This document shows, piece by piece, positions 24,493 through 32,786 of a DNA stretch of 34,627 bases. The translations under genes were made by a program, and so were the position numbers. This DNA is from Burkholderiales bacterium (lineage in GTDB: Bacteria > Pseudomonadota > Gammaproteobacteria > Burkholderiales > Ga0077523). Where the stretch lies: the NCBI GenBank assembly GCA_019747905.1, contig JAIEQG010000051.1, forward strand, positions 1-34,627, given 5' to 3'. The notes beneath the pieces are model-generated. The model saw nothing but the letters and a program-made list of their open reading frames with translations. It did not search any database and was not told the DNA's origin. How positions within the stretch are numbered: position 1 is the first letter of the stretch; each line of letters starts with the position of its first letter.

Positions 24493-25518
24493 CTAGCGCG
24501 CGCGATCGGCGCGCGCGGCCGGCCGCGGGGCGCTGCGCGTCATGTATTGCGCGCGCCCCTCGGGCTCGTGATAGATCCGCGTGAGCATCTCGCCCAGCAC
24601 GCCGGTCGCCACGAGTTGCAGGCCGATCAGCACCATCATCACCCCGAGCAGCAGCAGCGGCCGGCCGCCGATGTCGTGGCCCAGTGCCAGCTTGTCGAAC
24701 GTGAGCCACGCGAGGACCAGCACACCGATCGAACCGAAGGTGAGGCCGATGCCGCCGAAGGCGTGGATCGGCCGGTGCAGGAACCGCAGCAGGAACTTGA
24801 TCCAGAGCAGGTCGAGCAGCACGCGGAAAGTGCGATCGATGCCGTACTTCGACACGCCGCGCGTGCGCGCGTGATGGCGCACCGGCACTTCGATGATCTT
24901 GGCACCCACTTCGGCGGCGAGGGCGGGAATGAAGCGATGCAGTTCGCCGTAGAGGCGCAGGTCGCGGATCACGCGGCCGCGGTAGAGCTTGAGCGCGCAG
25001 CCGTAGTCATGCAGCCTGACCCCCGTGACCTTCGAGATGAGGCCGTTGGCGATCATCGAGGGCACCTTGCGCGAGATCGCGGCGTCCTGGCGGTCCTTGC
25101 GCCACCCGGAGATCACGTCGACGTCGGGATTGGCGTCGAGGTGATCCAGCAGGCGCGGGATGTCGGTAGGATCGTTCTGCAGGTCGCCGTCGAGAGTCAC
25201 GATGTAATCGCCCTCGGCCACGTCGAAGCCCGCCTGCAGCGCGGTGGATTGGCCGTAGTTGCGGATGAGGTAGACGGGCTTGAGCCACGGGCGCTCGGCG
25301 GCGAGTTTCTCGAGCATGCGCGCGGAGCCGTCGCGCGAACCGTCGTCGACGCAGATCAGCTCGAAGGTGCGGCCGGTCGGTGCGATAGCGTCGTGCACGC
25401 GCGTGACCAGGTCGCCGAGGTTCTCGGCTTCGTTGTAGATCGGGATGACGACCGATACCTGGGTCGGAGCGGTCGCCGGAAGCAGTGCGTCGCGCGCCAT
25501 CGGCACGGATTCGTTCAC
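24493..25518 (-). CDS. GT2 polyprenyl-phosphate sugar synthase (ArnC/DPM1/GtrB-like)
   Basis: This 341-aa protein has an N-terminal GT-A domain with VSVVIPIYNEAENL, the nucleotide-binding VDDGSRDGS (57-65) and DGDLQNDP. The polyprenyl-phosphate glycosyltransferase segment GVRLHDYGCALKLYRG is present, and two C-terminal membrane helices follow (about 240-310). It makes undecaprenyl-phosphate sugar from a nucleotide sugar at the cytoplasmic face. The start is GTG at 25518: GGAGAGG lies just upstream, and the GTG overlaps the cupin stop as GTGA. It is the first enzyme of the glycolipid cassette. Whether the sugar is L-Ara4N-type, galactosamine or another cannot be told. Confidence 0.9.
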   Translation of the reverse strand: MNESVPMARDALLPATAPTQVSVVIPIYNEAENLGDLVTRVHDAIAPTGRTFELICVDDGSRDGSARMLEKLAAERPWLKPVYLIRNYGQSTALQAGFDVAEGDYIVTLDGDLQNDPTDIPRLLDHLDANPDVDVISGWRKDRQDAAISRKVPSMIANGLISKVTGVRLHDYGCALKLYRGRVIRDLRLYGELHRFIPALAAEVGAKIIEVPVRHHARTRGVSKYGIDRTFRVLLDLLWIKFLLRFLHRPIHAFGGIGLTFGSIGVLVLAWLTFDKLALGHDIGGRPLLLLGVMMVLIGLQLVATGVLGEMLTRIYHEPEGRAQYMTRSAPRPAARADRAR

Positions 25519-25874
25519 GCCGCCTCTCCGCCTTCGGGGCCGTAGAACATCACCCACACGGCGAAGTCGCCGGTAAACTCTTCGAAGCGATGGGGCACGC
25601 CGGCGGGCACGAACAGCACGTCGCCAGTGACGAACGGATGGCGCGTTTCGCCATTGACGAACGTCCCGCTGCCCTGGGCCACCACGTACAGTTCGTCCCG
25701 CGTGTGCGGCACCTGGGCGTCGGTGCCTTTGGGAGCGTACAGCTTGACGAGCAGGGAGCCGTGCTCGAACACCGGCGACGAGAGTGCGCCGGCAGGCGGC
25801 CGCAGCGCCATTGCACCGGTGAGCGGCAGGTGGCGCGGATGAGCGTCGGCGATGTGATTGCGTTCGGCAGCCAT
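25515..25874 (-). CDS. Cupin-domain protein
   Basis: This is a 119-aa single-domain cupin. Motif 1 is VPHTRDELYVVAQGSGTFVNG, with H and E metal ligands (PHTRDE). Motif 2 is TGDVLFVPAGVPHRFEEF, with H as the final ligand. A metal ion is expected, and the reaction is unknown. It overlaps the GT2 gene by 4 bases, which suggests a linked function such as sugar isomerisation or sensing, but small cupins also serve as unrelated dioxygenases. A 78-base gap separates it from tag upstream. Confidence 0.85.
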   Translation of the reverse strand: MAAERNHIADAHPRHLPLTGAMALRPPAGALSSPVFEHGSLLVKLYAPKGTDAQVPHTRDELYVVAQGSGTFVNGETRHPFVTGDVLFVPAGVPHRFEEFTGDFAVWVMFYGPEGGEAA

Positions 25875-25952
25875 GGGCGGTTTGCGGGTCGGGCCGGCGA
25901 GGCGGCCGGATGAGGGTAGCCCATCGGCCCACCGATGTCGATTGGCTGCCCT

Positions 25953-26540
25953 TCAGCGGCTGGCGTCGAGTTCCTTCCAGCGGAAGCAGTCCACGGTGTG
26001 GTCATTGACCATGCCGGTGGCCTGCATGAAGGCGTACATGATGGTGGTGCCGACGAAGCGGAAGCCGCGCTTGGAGAGGTCCTTCGACAGCGCGTCAGAA
26101 ACCGGGGTGCTGGCGGGCACTTCGCGCATGGACTTGCGGCGATTGCGCACCGGTGCCCCGTCCACGAAGCGCCAGAGGTAGGCATCGAAGGAGCCGAACT
26201 CGTCCTGCACGTCGATGAAGGCCCGGGCGTTCGACACGGTGGACTCCACCTTCAGGCGGTTGCGCACGATCGCCGGGTCGGCGAGCAACTTCTCGATGCG
26301 CTTCGGTGTGAAGCGGGCAACCTTGGCCACGTCGAACTGCGCGAACGCAACGCGATAACCCTCGCGCTTCTTGAGGATGGTCGACCACGACAGCCCGGCC
26401 TGGGCGCCTTCGAGAGTCAGGAACTCGAACAAGACGGCGTCGTCATGGACCGGGACACCCCATTCGGTGTCGTGGTACGCGATGTCGAGCGGCCCGCCGG
26501 ACAGCGACCATCCGCAACGAACCGGTGCGCGGGCGGTCAC
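25953..26540 (-). CDS. tag: DNA-3-methyladenine glycosylase I
   Basis: This 195-aa enzyme excises 3-methyladenine from alkylated DNA to start base excision repair. The structural zinc ligands are C9 (RCGW), H23 (AYHDTEWG), H181 and C185 (NDHTVDCFRW). The catalytic region LEGAQAGLSW holds E44 and W52, matching E. coli E38 and W46. Length is normal. The start is GTG at 26540, 5 bases after the VOC gene stop, so the two are probably co-transcribed. Confidence 0.96.
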   Translation of the reverse strand: MTARAPVRCGWSLSGGPLDIAYHDTEWGVPVHDDAVLFEFLTLEGAQAGLSWSTILKKREGYRVAFAQFDVAKVARFTPKRIEKLLADPAIVRNRLKVESTVSNARAFIDVQDEFGSFDAYLWRFVDGAPVRNRRKSMREVPASTPVSDALSKDLSKRGFRFVGTTIMYAFMQATGMVNDHTVDCFRWKELDASR

Positions 26541-26545
26541 GAAGC

Positions 26546-26932
26546 TCAGTCCAGGTAGTTCGAGACTTCGACCAGATTGAGATCGGGATCGCGGAAATAC
26601 ACCGACAGCAGCCGCCCGATCGCGCCGGTGCGCTCGACCGGACCCTCGATGATGGTCACGTGTTCGTGCTCGAGGTGCGCCACCACGTCGGCGAGCCGCA
26701 CGTTGGTGATCAGGCAGAAGTCGGCGGAGCCGGGCGCGGGCCGATCCGCCTTGGGTTCGAATTCATGGCCGGCCTCGTGCAGGTTGAATTTCTGCCGCCC
26801 GAAGCTCAACGCGGTGCGGCCGCCGGCAAACGTCACCGCTTCCATGCCGAGCACGCGCTGATAGAACTCGCAGGTGGCCGCGATGCTGCGTACCGTGAGC
26901 ACGACGTGGTCGATGCGGTCGATGGTGATCAT
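26546..26932 (-). CDS. VOC-family protein (glyoxalase/dioxygenase fold)
   Basis: This 128-aa protein has two beta-alpha-beta-beta-beta modules. It starts [20 protein letters not shown], carries [11 protein letters not shown] in the middle and ends [17 protein letters not shown]. Candidate metal ligands are H9, a mid-protein H and the C-terminal E. The sequence resembles VOC proteins annotated as virulence or glyoxalase-like; the substrate is unknown. It lies 5 bases upstream of tag and 19 bases after ynfA, within the minus-strand run. Confidence 0.88.
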   Translation of the reverse strand: MITIDRIDHVVLTVRSIAATCEFYQRVLGMEAVTFAGGRTALSFGRQKFNLHEAGHEFEPKADRPAPGSADFCLITNVRLADVVAHLEHEHVTIIEGPVERTGAIGRLLSVYFRDPDLNLVEVSNYLD

Positions 26933-26951
26933 GATGGCTTGCTTCCCGGAA

Positions 26952-27275
26952 TCAGGCGCGCGGCCCGAGCAGAATGAGCGCGGCGCCGGCGATGCAGATC
27001 GTGGCGCCGATGGTGTCCCAGCGGTCGGGTCTCACCCCTTCGACGACCCAGAGCCAGGCGAGCGACGCTGCGATGTAGATCCCACCGTATGCGGCGTACG
27101 CGCGACCTGCCAGGGGTGAGTCTACCCGCGTCAGCACGATCGCGAACAGGATGAGCCCTGCCACCCCGGCGGCGGCGATCCAGGCGCTGCGTCCCTCCCG
27201 CAGCCAGATCCAGAACGCAAAGCAGCCGGCGATCTCGAGCAGCGCGGCGAGCGTGAACCAGCCGAGGCTGGCCAT
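26952..27275 (-). CDS. YnfA-family (UPF0060) membrane protein
   Basis: This 107-aa protein has four predicted membrane helices. The family pattern shows in [20 protein letters not shown], then [21 protein letters not shown] and [19 protein letters not shown]. YnfA is related to small multidrug resistance transporters but its substrate is not established. The ATG at 27275 lies 2 bases after the egtB stop, a spacing that implies coupling with egtB, whose usual partner would be egtD. Confidence 0.93.
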   Translation of the reverse strand: MASLGWFTLAALLEIAGCFAFWIWLREGRSAWIAAAGVAGLILFAIVLTRVDSPLAGRAYAAYGGIYIAASLAWLWVVEGVRPDRWDTIGATICIAGAALILLGPRA

Positions 27276-27277
27276 TG

Positions 27278-28615
27278 TCAGCGCTGGTCGCGGGCGAGCC
27301 GAATCCCCGAGAATTGCCAGCGCGCCGACGGCGGAAAGAAATTGCGGTAGGTCGCCCGGATGTGCGACTGCGGCGTCGCGCACGAGCCGCCGCGCAGCAC
27401 GAACTGGTTCACCATGAACTTGCCGTTGTACTCGCCGAGCGCACCGGCGGAAGGCTTGTAGCCGGGATAGGGGAGGTAAGCGCTGTTGGTCCATTCCCAC
27501 GCGTCGCCGAACAACTGGGCCGGGCCCCAGTCCGCCCGCAGCGCCGAGACGACGGCGGACGGATGCAGACGGGCGCTTTCGGCGAAGTTGCCGCCCTGTG
27601 CCGCATCGAGTGCTGCGACCTCCCACTCCGCCTCGGTGGGCAGGCGCGACTGGTGCCAGCGCGCGTAGGCGTCGGCCTCGTACCAGCTCACGTGGCACAC
27701 CGGTTCGTCGAGATCGAGTTCGCGCACGCCGGACAAGGTGAAGATCATCCAGCGCCGGCCTTCGCGCCGCCAGTAGAGCGGCATGGTCCAGCCGCCGGCC
27801 TGCAGCGCTGCCCAGCCATCCGACATCCACAGCTCCGGGCGTTCGTAGCCGCGGTCTTCCATGAACTCGAGAAACTCGCCGGCCGTGACCAGGCGCGAGG
27901 CGATCTGGAACGGTTCGAGGAACTGCCGGTGCGCCGGCGCTTCGTTGTCGAAGTGGAAGCCGTCGCCGACGTGGCCGATGCGGCGCACGCCTTCGGAGTA
28001 GGAGAACCACTGGATCGGTTTCAGCTTGACCGGGCTCGTGAACGCCTGCGGGCGATAGGCCGGTTCGAGCGGGCTGCGCGAGAGCAGGTGCTTGAGATCG
28101 GTGAGGATCAGTTCCTGGTGCTGCTGCTCGTGCTGCAGTCCGAGCTCGAGCACTTCCTGCGCGGACGGCGGCAGCGGCCATTGATCCGAGAGCATGCGCA
28201 CCAGCGCGTCGTTGACGTGGCGGCGGTATGCGATGACTTCCTCGAGTGGAGGGCGGGTGAGCAGGCCGCGCTCGGGCCGGGGGTGGCGCGGTCCCACCGC
28301 ATCGTAGTAGGAGTTGAAGAGGTACCCGAACTCTTCGCGGAACACGCGGTAGTCGGGCACGCCGGGTACCAGCAGGAAATTCTCGAAGAACCAGGTGGTG
28401 TGCGCGAGGTGCCACTTGACCGGGCTCGCGTCGGGCATCGACTGTGCCGAGCAGTCCTCGGGTGTCAGGCCGGACACCAGCGCTTCGGTGGCACCGCGCA
28501 CCCCGAGCAGGCGCGACCCGACCTGGCGCGCCTCCAGACTCAGCACGCTCGCCGGGGCCGGCCGCGGCGGCGGCAGCGACGGTCCGGAACTCACGGGAGT
28601 GCGATCGTTGGGCAC
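27278..28615 (-). CDS. egtB: Ergothioneine biosynthesis protein EgtB (iron-dependent sulfoxide synthase)
   Basis: This 445-aa enzyme joins a thiol donor to trimethylhistidine using O2. An N-terminal DinB-like domain supplies the iron ligands: H72 in [11 protein letters not shown], and H162/H166 in the HxxxH motif [13 protein letters not shown]-terminal formylglycine-generating-enzyme-like domain follows (about 205-443) with [23 protein letters not shown] and [11 protein letters not shown]. The start is GTG; an N-terminal proline-rich stretch of about 20 residues is weakly conserved. The partner methyltransferase EgtD is not in the window, which is unusual for proteobacteria. The gene before it, 11 bases away, is an unknown. 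Confidence 0.92.
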   Translation of the reverse strand: MPNDRTPVSSGPSLPPPRPAPASVLSLEARQVGSRLLGVRGATEALVSGLTPEDCSAQSMPDASPVKWHLAHTTWFFENFLLVPGVPDYRVFREEFGYLFNSYYDAVGPRHPRPERGLLTRPPLEEVIAYRRHVNDALVRMLSDQWPLPPSAQEVLELGLQHEQQHQELILTDLKHLLSRSPLEPAYRPQAFTSPVKLKPIQWFSYSEGVRRIGHVGDGFHFDNEAPAHRQFLEPFQIASRLVTAGEFLEFMEDRGYERPELWMSDGWAALQAGGWTMPLYWRREGRRWMIFTLSGVRELDLDEPVCHVSWYEADAYARWHQSRLPTEAEWEVAALDAAQGGNFAESARLHPSAVVSALRADWGPAQLFGDAWEWTNSAYLPYPGYKPSAGALGEYNGKFMVNQFVLRGGSCATPQSHIRATYRNFFPPSARWQFSGIRLARDQR

Positions 28616-28626
28616 GGTTCAGGTGC

Positions 28627-29073
28627 TCACGACGAGGCGGACAGGTCCAGCAACGTCAGTGCGCCTGGCGTTGCCATCCAGGTGCGACCACCGGGCCCGG
28701 ACAGGCGCCAGGCCTCGCCGCTCGCGCTGTCGTTCCAGATCTCGAGCACGTGGCCGCCGGTGAAGGCGATGGCGAGATCGCCCGTGTTGCGCGCGGCCAC
28801 CACCGAGAGCACCTGGGCCTGGATCATGAGAGTGGCCACCACTTCGGCAGGCTCCACCGGGCTGCGCGCCGCGAAGAGCTGCTCGTAGTCGGTCCGGCCG
28901 AGCAGCAACTCGCCGCTGCTGCTGGAGATGCGCCACGCGCACAACACCGCGAGACGGTAGTGCGCGAATTCGAAGACGAACCCGTTGTCGGCACGCCGGT
29001 ACACGCGCGTGCAGCGCTGACCCCGCAGCCAATCGAAACTCTCCAGAGCTTCGAGTGCCCGGGGATCTTCCAT
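28627..29073 (-). CDS. Hypothetical protein, weakly DUF6188-like C-terminal half
   Basis: I do not firmly recognise this 148-aa protein. It is soluble, with two cysteines (C21, C45) and a beta-rich C-terminal half. The pattern there ([27 protein letters not shown], then a Pro-Gly near the end) recalls DUF6188-type proteins, but this is pattern memory, not a search. No Shine-Dalgarno precedes the ATG at 29073. It ends 11 bases before egtB and is probably co-transcribed. A 353-bp gene-free gap lies upstream, so this may be the first gene of the egtB transcript. Confidence 0.6.
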   Translation of the reverse strand: MEDPRALEALESFDWLRGQRCTRVYRRADNGFVFEFAHYRLAVLCAWRISSSSGELLLGRTDYEQLFAARSPVEPAEVVATLMIQAQVLSVVAARNTGDLAIAFTGGHVLEIWNDSASGEAWRLSGPGGRTWMATPGALTLLDLSASS

Positions 29074-29426
29074 GGTTTGGTATTGAATACAGGCGTGGTC
29101 TCGAACGCGCTCTTGGGTGTGATGGCGCGATAGTGGTATGCCGGCCTTTTCCCCCGATCACCCTCGGCCGTTGACGGAATCTTAGGGGGTCATTTCGCCC
29201 GGCTCAACCCCAAACCTGACAAACGAATCGATTTTGGCACAGGAATTTTTTGGGAAGTGTCGAAGGATTTTCCAGATGCCCGAGGTTGTGCCACCGCCCG
29301 AGACTCATCGAGGCGCCGTGCGCACCACCCACGGCCGTTGGCATCTCAGCCTGCGCCGGGCCGTCCCAAGCGGGCTGGCCCCCCTGGGCGGAAGGGCCGC
29401 AGTCCCATCGGTGGGGACGTCCACCT
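29074..29426. other. 353-bp gene-free gap
   Basis: No convincing gene is seen; the short open frames here lack ribosome-binding sites and have poor composition. The part nearest 29160-29270 is noticeably A/T-richer than its surroundings and may hold the promoter for the minus-strand egtB run. The part nearest 29356-29410 resembles a decayed copy of the 165-bp repeat core (GGGCCGTCCCAAG, GGCCCCCCTGGG, GGTGGGG). A TGGCAC motif at 29235-29240 lacks the GC of a sigma-54 -12 element. Confidence 0.5.
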
Positions 29427-29948
29427 TCAGGCGGCAGCTTCGTTGTCCGGCAGCGATTTCAGGAAGGTCTGCTGCACGATGAGCGCATCGACGCTCGCGC
29501 GGTGGCGGACTTGTCCGACCTCCCGGATCACCTGCTCGCGGGTACTCTGCCAGCGTTCGAGCTGATGATCGGTCAGCAGCGAGCGCAATGATTCCAGGCG
29601 GAAATGCTGCGAGACCTCGGCTTCCTCGAACAGGCGCGCGAGCCAGGATCGATCATGGCCCCAGGCGTCGCTGTAGACCGTCTGACCTTGCAGAATCCGG
29701 TTGAGCGTGCGGGCGACCTCGTCGATCTCTGCGCCCCGGCTCTCGAGAATCTCGCGCCGGATGCCGTGGACCGCTTCCGCTTCCGGATCCCAGTGGGACC
29801 AGGACGCGGCCGGCCGGATCAGGTAGCAATGCGATCGGCCGTTCGGCAGCACCACGCCGACCTCGATGGGATAGCTGCCGGCGCCGAAGCCCGAGGCCTC
29901 GACGTCGATCACGGCGGGGATGAGTTCCTGCCCGGGGCGTGAGGGCAT
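29427..29948 (-). CDS. DEDDh-type 3'-5' exonuclease (RNase T/DnaQ superfamily)
   Basis: This 173-aa nuclease has Exo I D15-V-E17 in VIDVEASGFG, Exo II around D94 in VYSDAWGHD, and Exo III H149-x4-D154 in HRASVDA. These are the four acidic residues and histidine needed for two-metal catalysis. It lacks extra domains, so whether it acts on DNA or RNA is unclear. The ATG at 29948 shares a base with the stop of the DUF2237 gene upstream (TGATG), which decides the start; longer in-frame extensions are antisense to that gene. Confidence 0.86.
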   Translation of the reverse strand: MPSRPGQELIPAVIDVEASGFGAGSYPIEVGVVLPNGRSHCYLIRPAASWSHWDPEAEAVHGIRREILESRGAEIDEVARTLNRILQGQTVYSDAWGHDRSWLARLFEEAEVSQHFRLESLRSLLTDHQLERWQSTREQVIREVGQVRHRASVDALIVQQTFLKSLPDNEAAA

Positions 29949-30319
29949 CAGACGAGATCCAGGGCGTGCCGCTTGAGCGCTTCCAGCGGCACGAATTCGA
30001 GCGCTTTCTCGTGGGTGGCCGTCAGGATGACCGGCGGCGCGACACCGTCGGCGAGCGCTTCGCCCCATCGGGCGGCGCACAGGCACCATTGGTCGCCCGG
30101 TTCGAGCCCGGGGAATGAAGCCTCGGGCACCGGGGTGATCAGGTCATTGCCCTTGGCGAGCGAGTACTCCAGGAATTCGCGGGTGGCGCGTGCGCAGACG
30201 ACGTGCGTGCCGCTATCCTCGGGCCCGGTAACGCAGATCCCGGTCCGGTAGAAACCCGTCATCGGGTCGAGACAACAGGGCGCCAGCGGTTCGCCGAAGA
30301 CGTTCTTCGCGTCGTCCAT
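29948..30319 (-). CDS. DUF2237 family protein
   Basis: This 123-aa protein follows the DUF2237 consensus almost end to end: NVFGEPLAPCCLDPMTGFYR, TGPEDSGTHVVCA, GNDLITPVPE, FPGLEPGDQWCLCAARW and APPVILTATH. The conserved cysteines (C15, C16, the C of HVVC, and CLC) suggest metal or cofactor binding, but the function is unknown. It is coupled to the exonuclease downstream. The start ATG follows a 41-base gap after the small membrane gene. Confidence 0.92.
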   Translation of the reverse strand: MDDAKNVFGEPLAPCCLDPMTGFYRTGICVTGPEDSGTHVVCARATREFLEYSLAKGNDLITPVPEASFPGLEPGDQWCLCAARWGEALADGVAPPVILTATHEKALEFVPLEALKRHALDLV

Positions 30320-30360
30320 GGGAGAGTGCTTCGAATTCTTGTGACGCCATCATAGCCGGT

Positions 30361-30657
30361 TCAGCCGCGCGCCGGCCCTCGATCGGCGCGGTAAGCGAGC
30401 CAGGAGAAGCCCGCCGACAGCAGGGCGGCGATGCCAGCGAGAATCAGCGCGGTGCGATCCCCTTGCCGCCACGCGTGCCACAGGCCGAAGCAACCCACCA
30501 GCGCAAAGCCGCACGCCGCGACCGTGAACAGCGTCTTGCGCAGTGCGACGGCGAACGCACGGCTGCGGCTGCGCATCCGGGCAGGATCGGGGCGCGGCGT
30601 CAGCGCGATCAGCACCAGCGCGATGACGCCCAGGATCAGGATGAGGCGGAGAATCAC
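30361..30657 (-). CDS. Small membrane protein (98 aa), unrecognised
   Basis: Three likely helices are seen: MILRLILILGVIALVLIAL at the N-terminus, then TLFTVAACGFALVGCFGLW and ALILAGIAALLSAGFSWLAY. A basic cytoplasmic loop (ARMRSRSRAFAVALRK) separates the first two. I do not recognise a named family. The start is GTG at 30657, chosen because it overlaps the GNAT stop as GTGA (30654-30657); a longer in-frame extension would run antisense-style through the GNAT gene. Confidence 0.72.
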   Translation of the reverse strand: MILRLILILGVIALVLIALTPRPDPARMRSRSRAFAVALRKTLFTVAACGFALVGCFGLWHAWRQGDRTALILAGIAALLSAGFSWLAYRADRGPARG

Positions 30658-31145
30658 GGCATGCCGGACCAGGTCTCCCAGGGGACGTCGCGCCCGGGGA
30701 AGGCAGGATTGCGAAACGGCCAGCGCTCGCGCAGCCACTTGCGCAACACCTGATCGAGGGATGCTTCAAGACCGCTCGCGCGTTCGCTGCTGCGCGCCCA
30801 GTAGTACACGGTGCAGTCGGTGTCACGCTTCTGCGCTGGCAGCAGGTACACGCAACCCAGCACCTGGGACTCGTCCGGCCGCACCACGGTATAGGTGAAC
30901 GAACTGCGAAGCTGGAATTCCTTCTGGTGCCAGGCGAGATCGATCAGGTCCTGCTCCAGCGTGAGTTCCAGCGTGGGCCAATGCGAATCGGGTCCGAAGA
31001 CACCCGCAATGTCGGCGATGCTGGTCATCACCGCGTCGTAGTCCTTGACCGTGTCGTGGATGGTGATGGGCCGCAGAACGAACCGGCCCGATTCGAGACG
31101 CTCCGGGACGATGAAGTCGCCCGGCACCATCTGCTCCTTCACCAT
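30654..31145 (-). CDS. GNAT-like N-acetyltransferase
   Basis: This 163-aa protein begins the fold with LESGRFVLRPITIHD and contains TYTVVRPDESQVLGCVYLLP, the usual beta4 region before the acetyl-CoA site. The C-terminal part has YYWARSSERASGLEASLDQVLRKWLRERW. The pyrophosphate-binding loop is not a textbook Q/RxxGxG/A, so assignment rests on overall pattern. The ATG at 31145 is used; a second in-frame ATG five codons later has GAAGGAG before it but too close. The substrate is unknown. Confidence 0.68.
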   Translation of the reverse strand: MVKEQMVPGDFIVPERLESGRFVLRPITIHDTVKDYDAVMTSIADIAGVFGPDSHWPTLELTLEQDLIDLAWHQKEFQLRSSFTYTVVRPDESQVLGCVYLLPAQKRDTDCTVYYWARSSERASGLEASLDQVLRKWLRERWPFRNPAFPGRDVPWETWSGMP

Positions 31146-31172
31146 CTCAGTTCTTGATGGTCCGGTCGCCAG

Positions 31173-31556
31173 TCATCGTTCGGCGTCGGTGTTGAAATCG
31201 CCGATGCGCAGCAGAACGCCGCTGGGGTCGACCACGTGGAACTCGCGCATGCCCCAGGGCTTCTCTTCCAGGGCCGACAAGCGCGGCATGCCGGCGTCGG
31301 GCAGGTTTAGCTTCGCATACTCGCCATGCAGCTGCTTCGCATCCGTGACCCGGAGGTAACAGGCGGCATAGCAGGTGGCTGGATCCAGTTCAGGGGCGCC
31401 GTACAGATGCAATTCCATGCCGTCGCGGCGCAGCAGGGCGTAGTCCTCGGGAGCGGGCGCACGGCCGACCAGCTGGAAACCGAGGCGCAGGTAGAACTCG
31501 ACGGACTGGTCGAGGTCGCGCGCCGGCAGGATGGGGATGGCGATATCGATCAGCAT
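31173..31556 (-). CDS. VOC-family bleomycin-resistance-like protein
   Basis: This 127-aa protein resembles the BLMA/glyoxalase-like group: AIPILPARDLDQSVEFYLRLGF at the N-terminus, ELHLYGAPELDPATCYAACY in the middle and REFHVVDPSGVLLRIGDF at the end. Such proteins either bind bleomycin-type drugs or catalyse reactions with a metal; the metal-ligand pattern here is incomplete, so binding is as likely as catalysis. It lies 27 bases before the GNAT gene and 54 bases after the YhiN gene on the minus strand. Confidence 0.85.
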   Translation of the reverse strand: MLIDIAIPILPARDLDQSVEFYLRLGFQLVGRAPAPEDYALLRRDGMELHLYGAPELDPATCYAACYLRVTDAKQLHGEYAKLNLPDAGMPRLSALEEKPWGMREFHVVDPSGVLLRIGDFNTDAER

Positions 31557-31610
31557 GCGGAGTTCCTAGTTCGGGTGAGCGGGAGCTTACGACATCCGTG
31601 CCGCTTCCGA

Positions 31611-32786
31611 TCATGCAACGGAGCCGGCGACGAAGCCCGATGCCCAGGCCCACTGGAAATTGTAGCCCCCGAGATGCCCGGTCACGTCGACCACTTCGCC
31701 GATGAAGTAGAGCCCCGGCACGGTGCGGGCTTCCATGGTCTTCGAAGATAATGCGTCGGTGTCGACGCCGCCCAGAGTGACCTCGGCCTTCTGGTAGCCT
31801 GCCGTGCCGCTGGGTTTGACCTGCCAGTCGTGCAGTCCGCTCGCGAGGGCGGCCAGCGCCTTGTCCGACATCTCGATCATGGGCCTCGTCGCGTCCGCGG
31901 CTCCGCACCAGTGCTGGGCCAGGCGCTTGGGCAGCACTTCGCCCAGGACCGTCGCCGGCAGCGCGCGACTGCGACGATGTTCGGCGAGGAGTTGTTCGGC
32001 GCAGATGTCGGGCAGCAGGTCGATGTGCAACGGCTCGCCCGGTGTCCAGTACGACGAGATCTGCAGGATGGCCGGACCCGACAGGCCGCGGTGGGTGAAG
32101 AGCAGGTTCTCGCGAAAGCGACCGCTGCCGGCGCGGACCTCTGCATCGACCGAGACGCCGGCCAGGTCGCCGAAGCGCGCGAGTTCCAGTGCGTCGAACG
32201 TGAGTGGTACCAGCGCCGGTCGCGGCGGCACGACGCCGATTCCGAACAGTTCGGCGACCTTGTAGCCGAACGGCGTCGCGCCGATCTTCGGGACCGACAA
32301 GCCGCCGGTGGCTATGACCAATGCCGCGGACTCGACGGGGCCGGCCGAGGTTTCCAGGATGAACGCGGTCGCGCGCCGCTCGATCGCGGTCACGGTGCAT
32401 GGCGCACGCCATGCGACTCCGGCTGCATCGCACTCCGTCTTCAGCATGTCGATGATCTGCGTGGCGCTGTCATCGCAGAAGAGCTGCCCCAGCTTCTTTT
32501 CGTGGTAGCGGATGCCGTACTTTTCCACCAGTGCGATGAAGTCCTTCGGCTGGTAGCGTGCCAGCGCCGACCGGCAGAAATGCGGGTTGCGCGAGAGAAA
32601 GTTCTCCGGTGTGCAGCGGACGTTGGTGAAGTTGCAGCGACCTCCGCCGGAGATGCGGATCTTCTCGCCCAGCTTGGCCGCGTGGTCGATCAGCAGCACG
32701 CGGCGGCCGCGTTTTCCTGCAGTCGCGGCGCCCATCATGCCGGCGGCTCCGGCACCGATCACGGCCACATCGAAGCGTGCCGTCAT
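31611..32786 (-). CDS. YhiN/HI0933-family flavoprotein
   Basis: This 391-aa FAD-dependent oxidoreductase-like protein has the dinucleotide-binding VAVIGAGAAGMMGA at the N-terminus, ISGGGRCNFTN shortly after, VIATGGLSVPKIGATPFGY in the middle, and a second flavin-contact segment GLYFIGEVVDVTGHLGGYN at the end. The order and length match the HI0933/YhiN family, for which no reaction is established. The start overlaps the GFA gene stop by 4 bases (32783-32786). Confidence 0.92.
   Translation of the reverse strand: MTARFDVAVIGAGAAGMMGAATAGKRGRRVLLIDHAAKLGEKIRISGGGRCNFTNVRCTPENFLSRNPHFCRSALARYQPKDFIALVEKYGIRYHEKKLGQLFCDDSATQIIDMLKTECDAAGVAWRAPCTVTAIERRATAFILETSAGPVESAALVIATGGLSVPKIGATPFGYKVAELFGIGVVPPRPALVPLTFDALELARFGDLAGVSVDAEVRAGSGRFRENLLFTHRGLSGPAILQISSYWTPGEPLHIDLLPDICAEQLLAEHRRSRALPATVLGEVLPKRLAQHWCGAADATRPMIEMSDKALAALASGLHDWQVKPSGTAGYQKAEVTLGGVDTDALSSKTMEARTVPGLYFIGEVVDVTGHLGGYNFQWAWASGFVAGSVA

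Noticed and set aside
29235..29250. Sigma-54 promoter (TGGCAC...TTTTT)
   Set aside because: The -12 element lacks the essential GC, and no plus-strand gene follows it.
29234..29591. Plus-strand small genes in the 353-bp gap
   Set aside because: They have no ribosome-binding site and run into the antisense of the exonuclease gene; the Arg/Pro/Gly-rich translations look non-coding.
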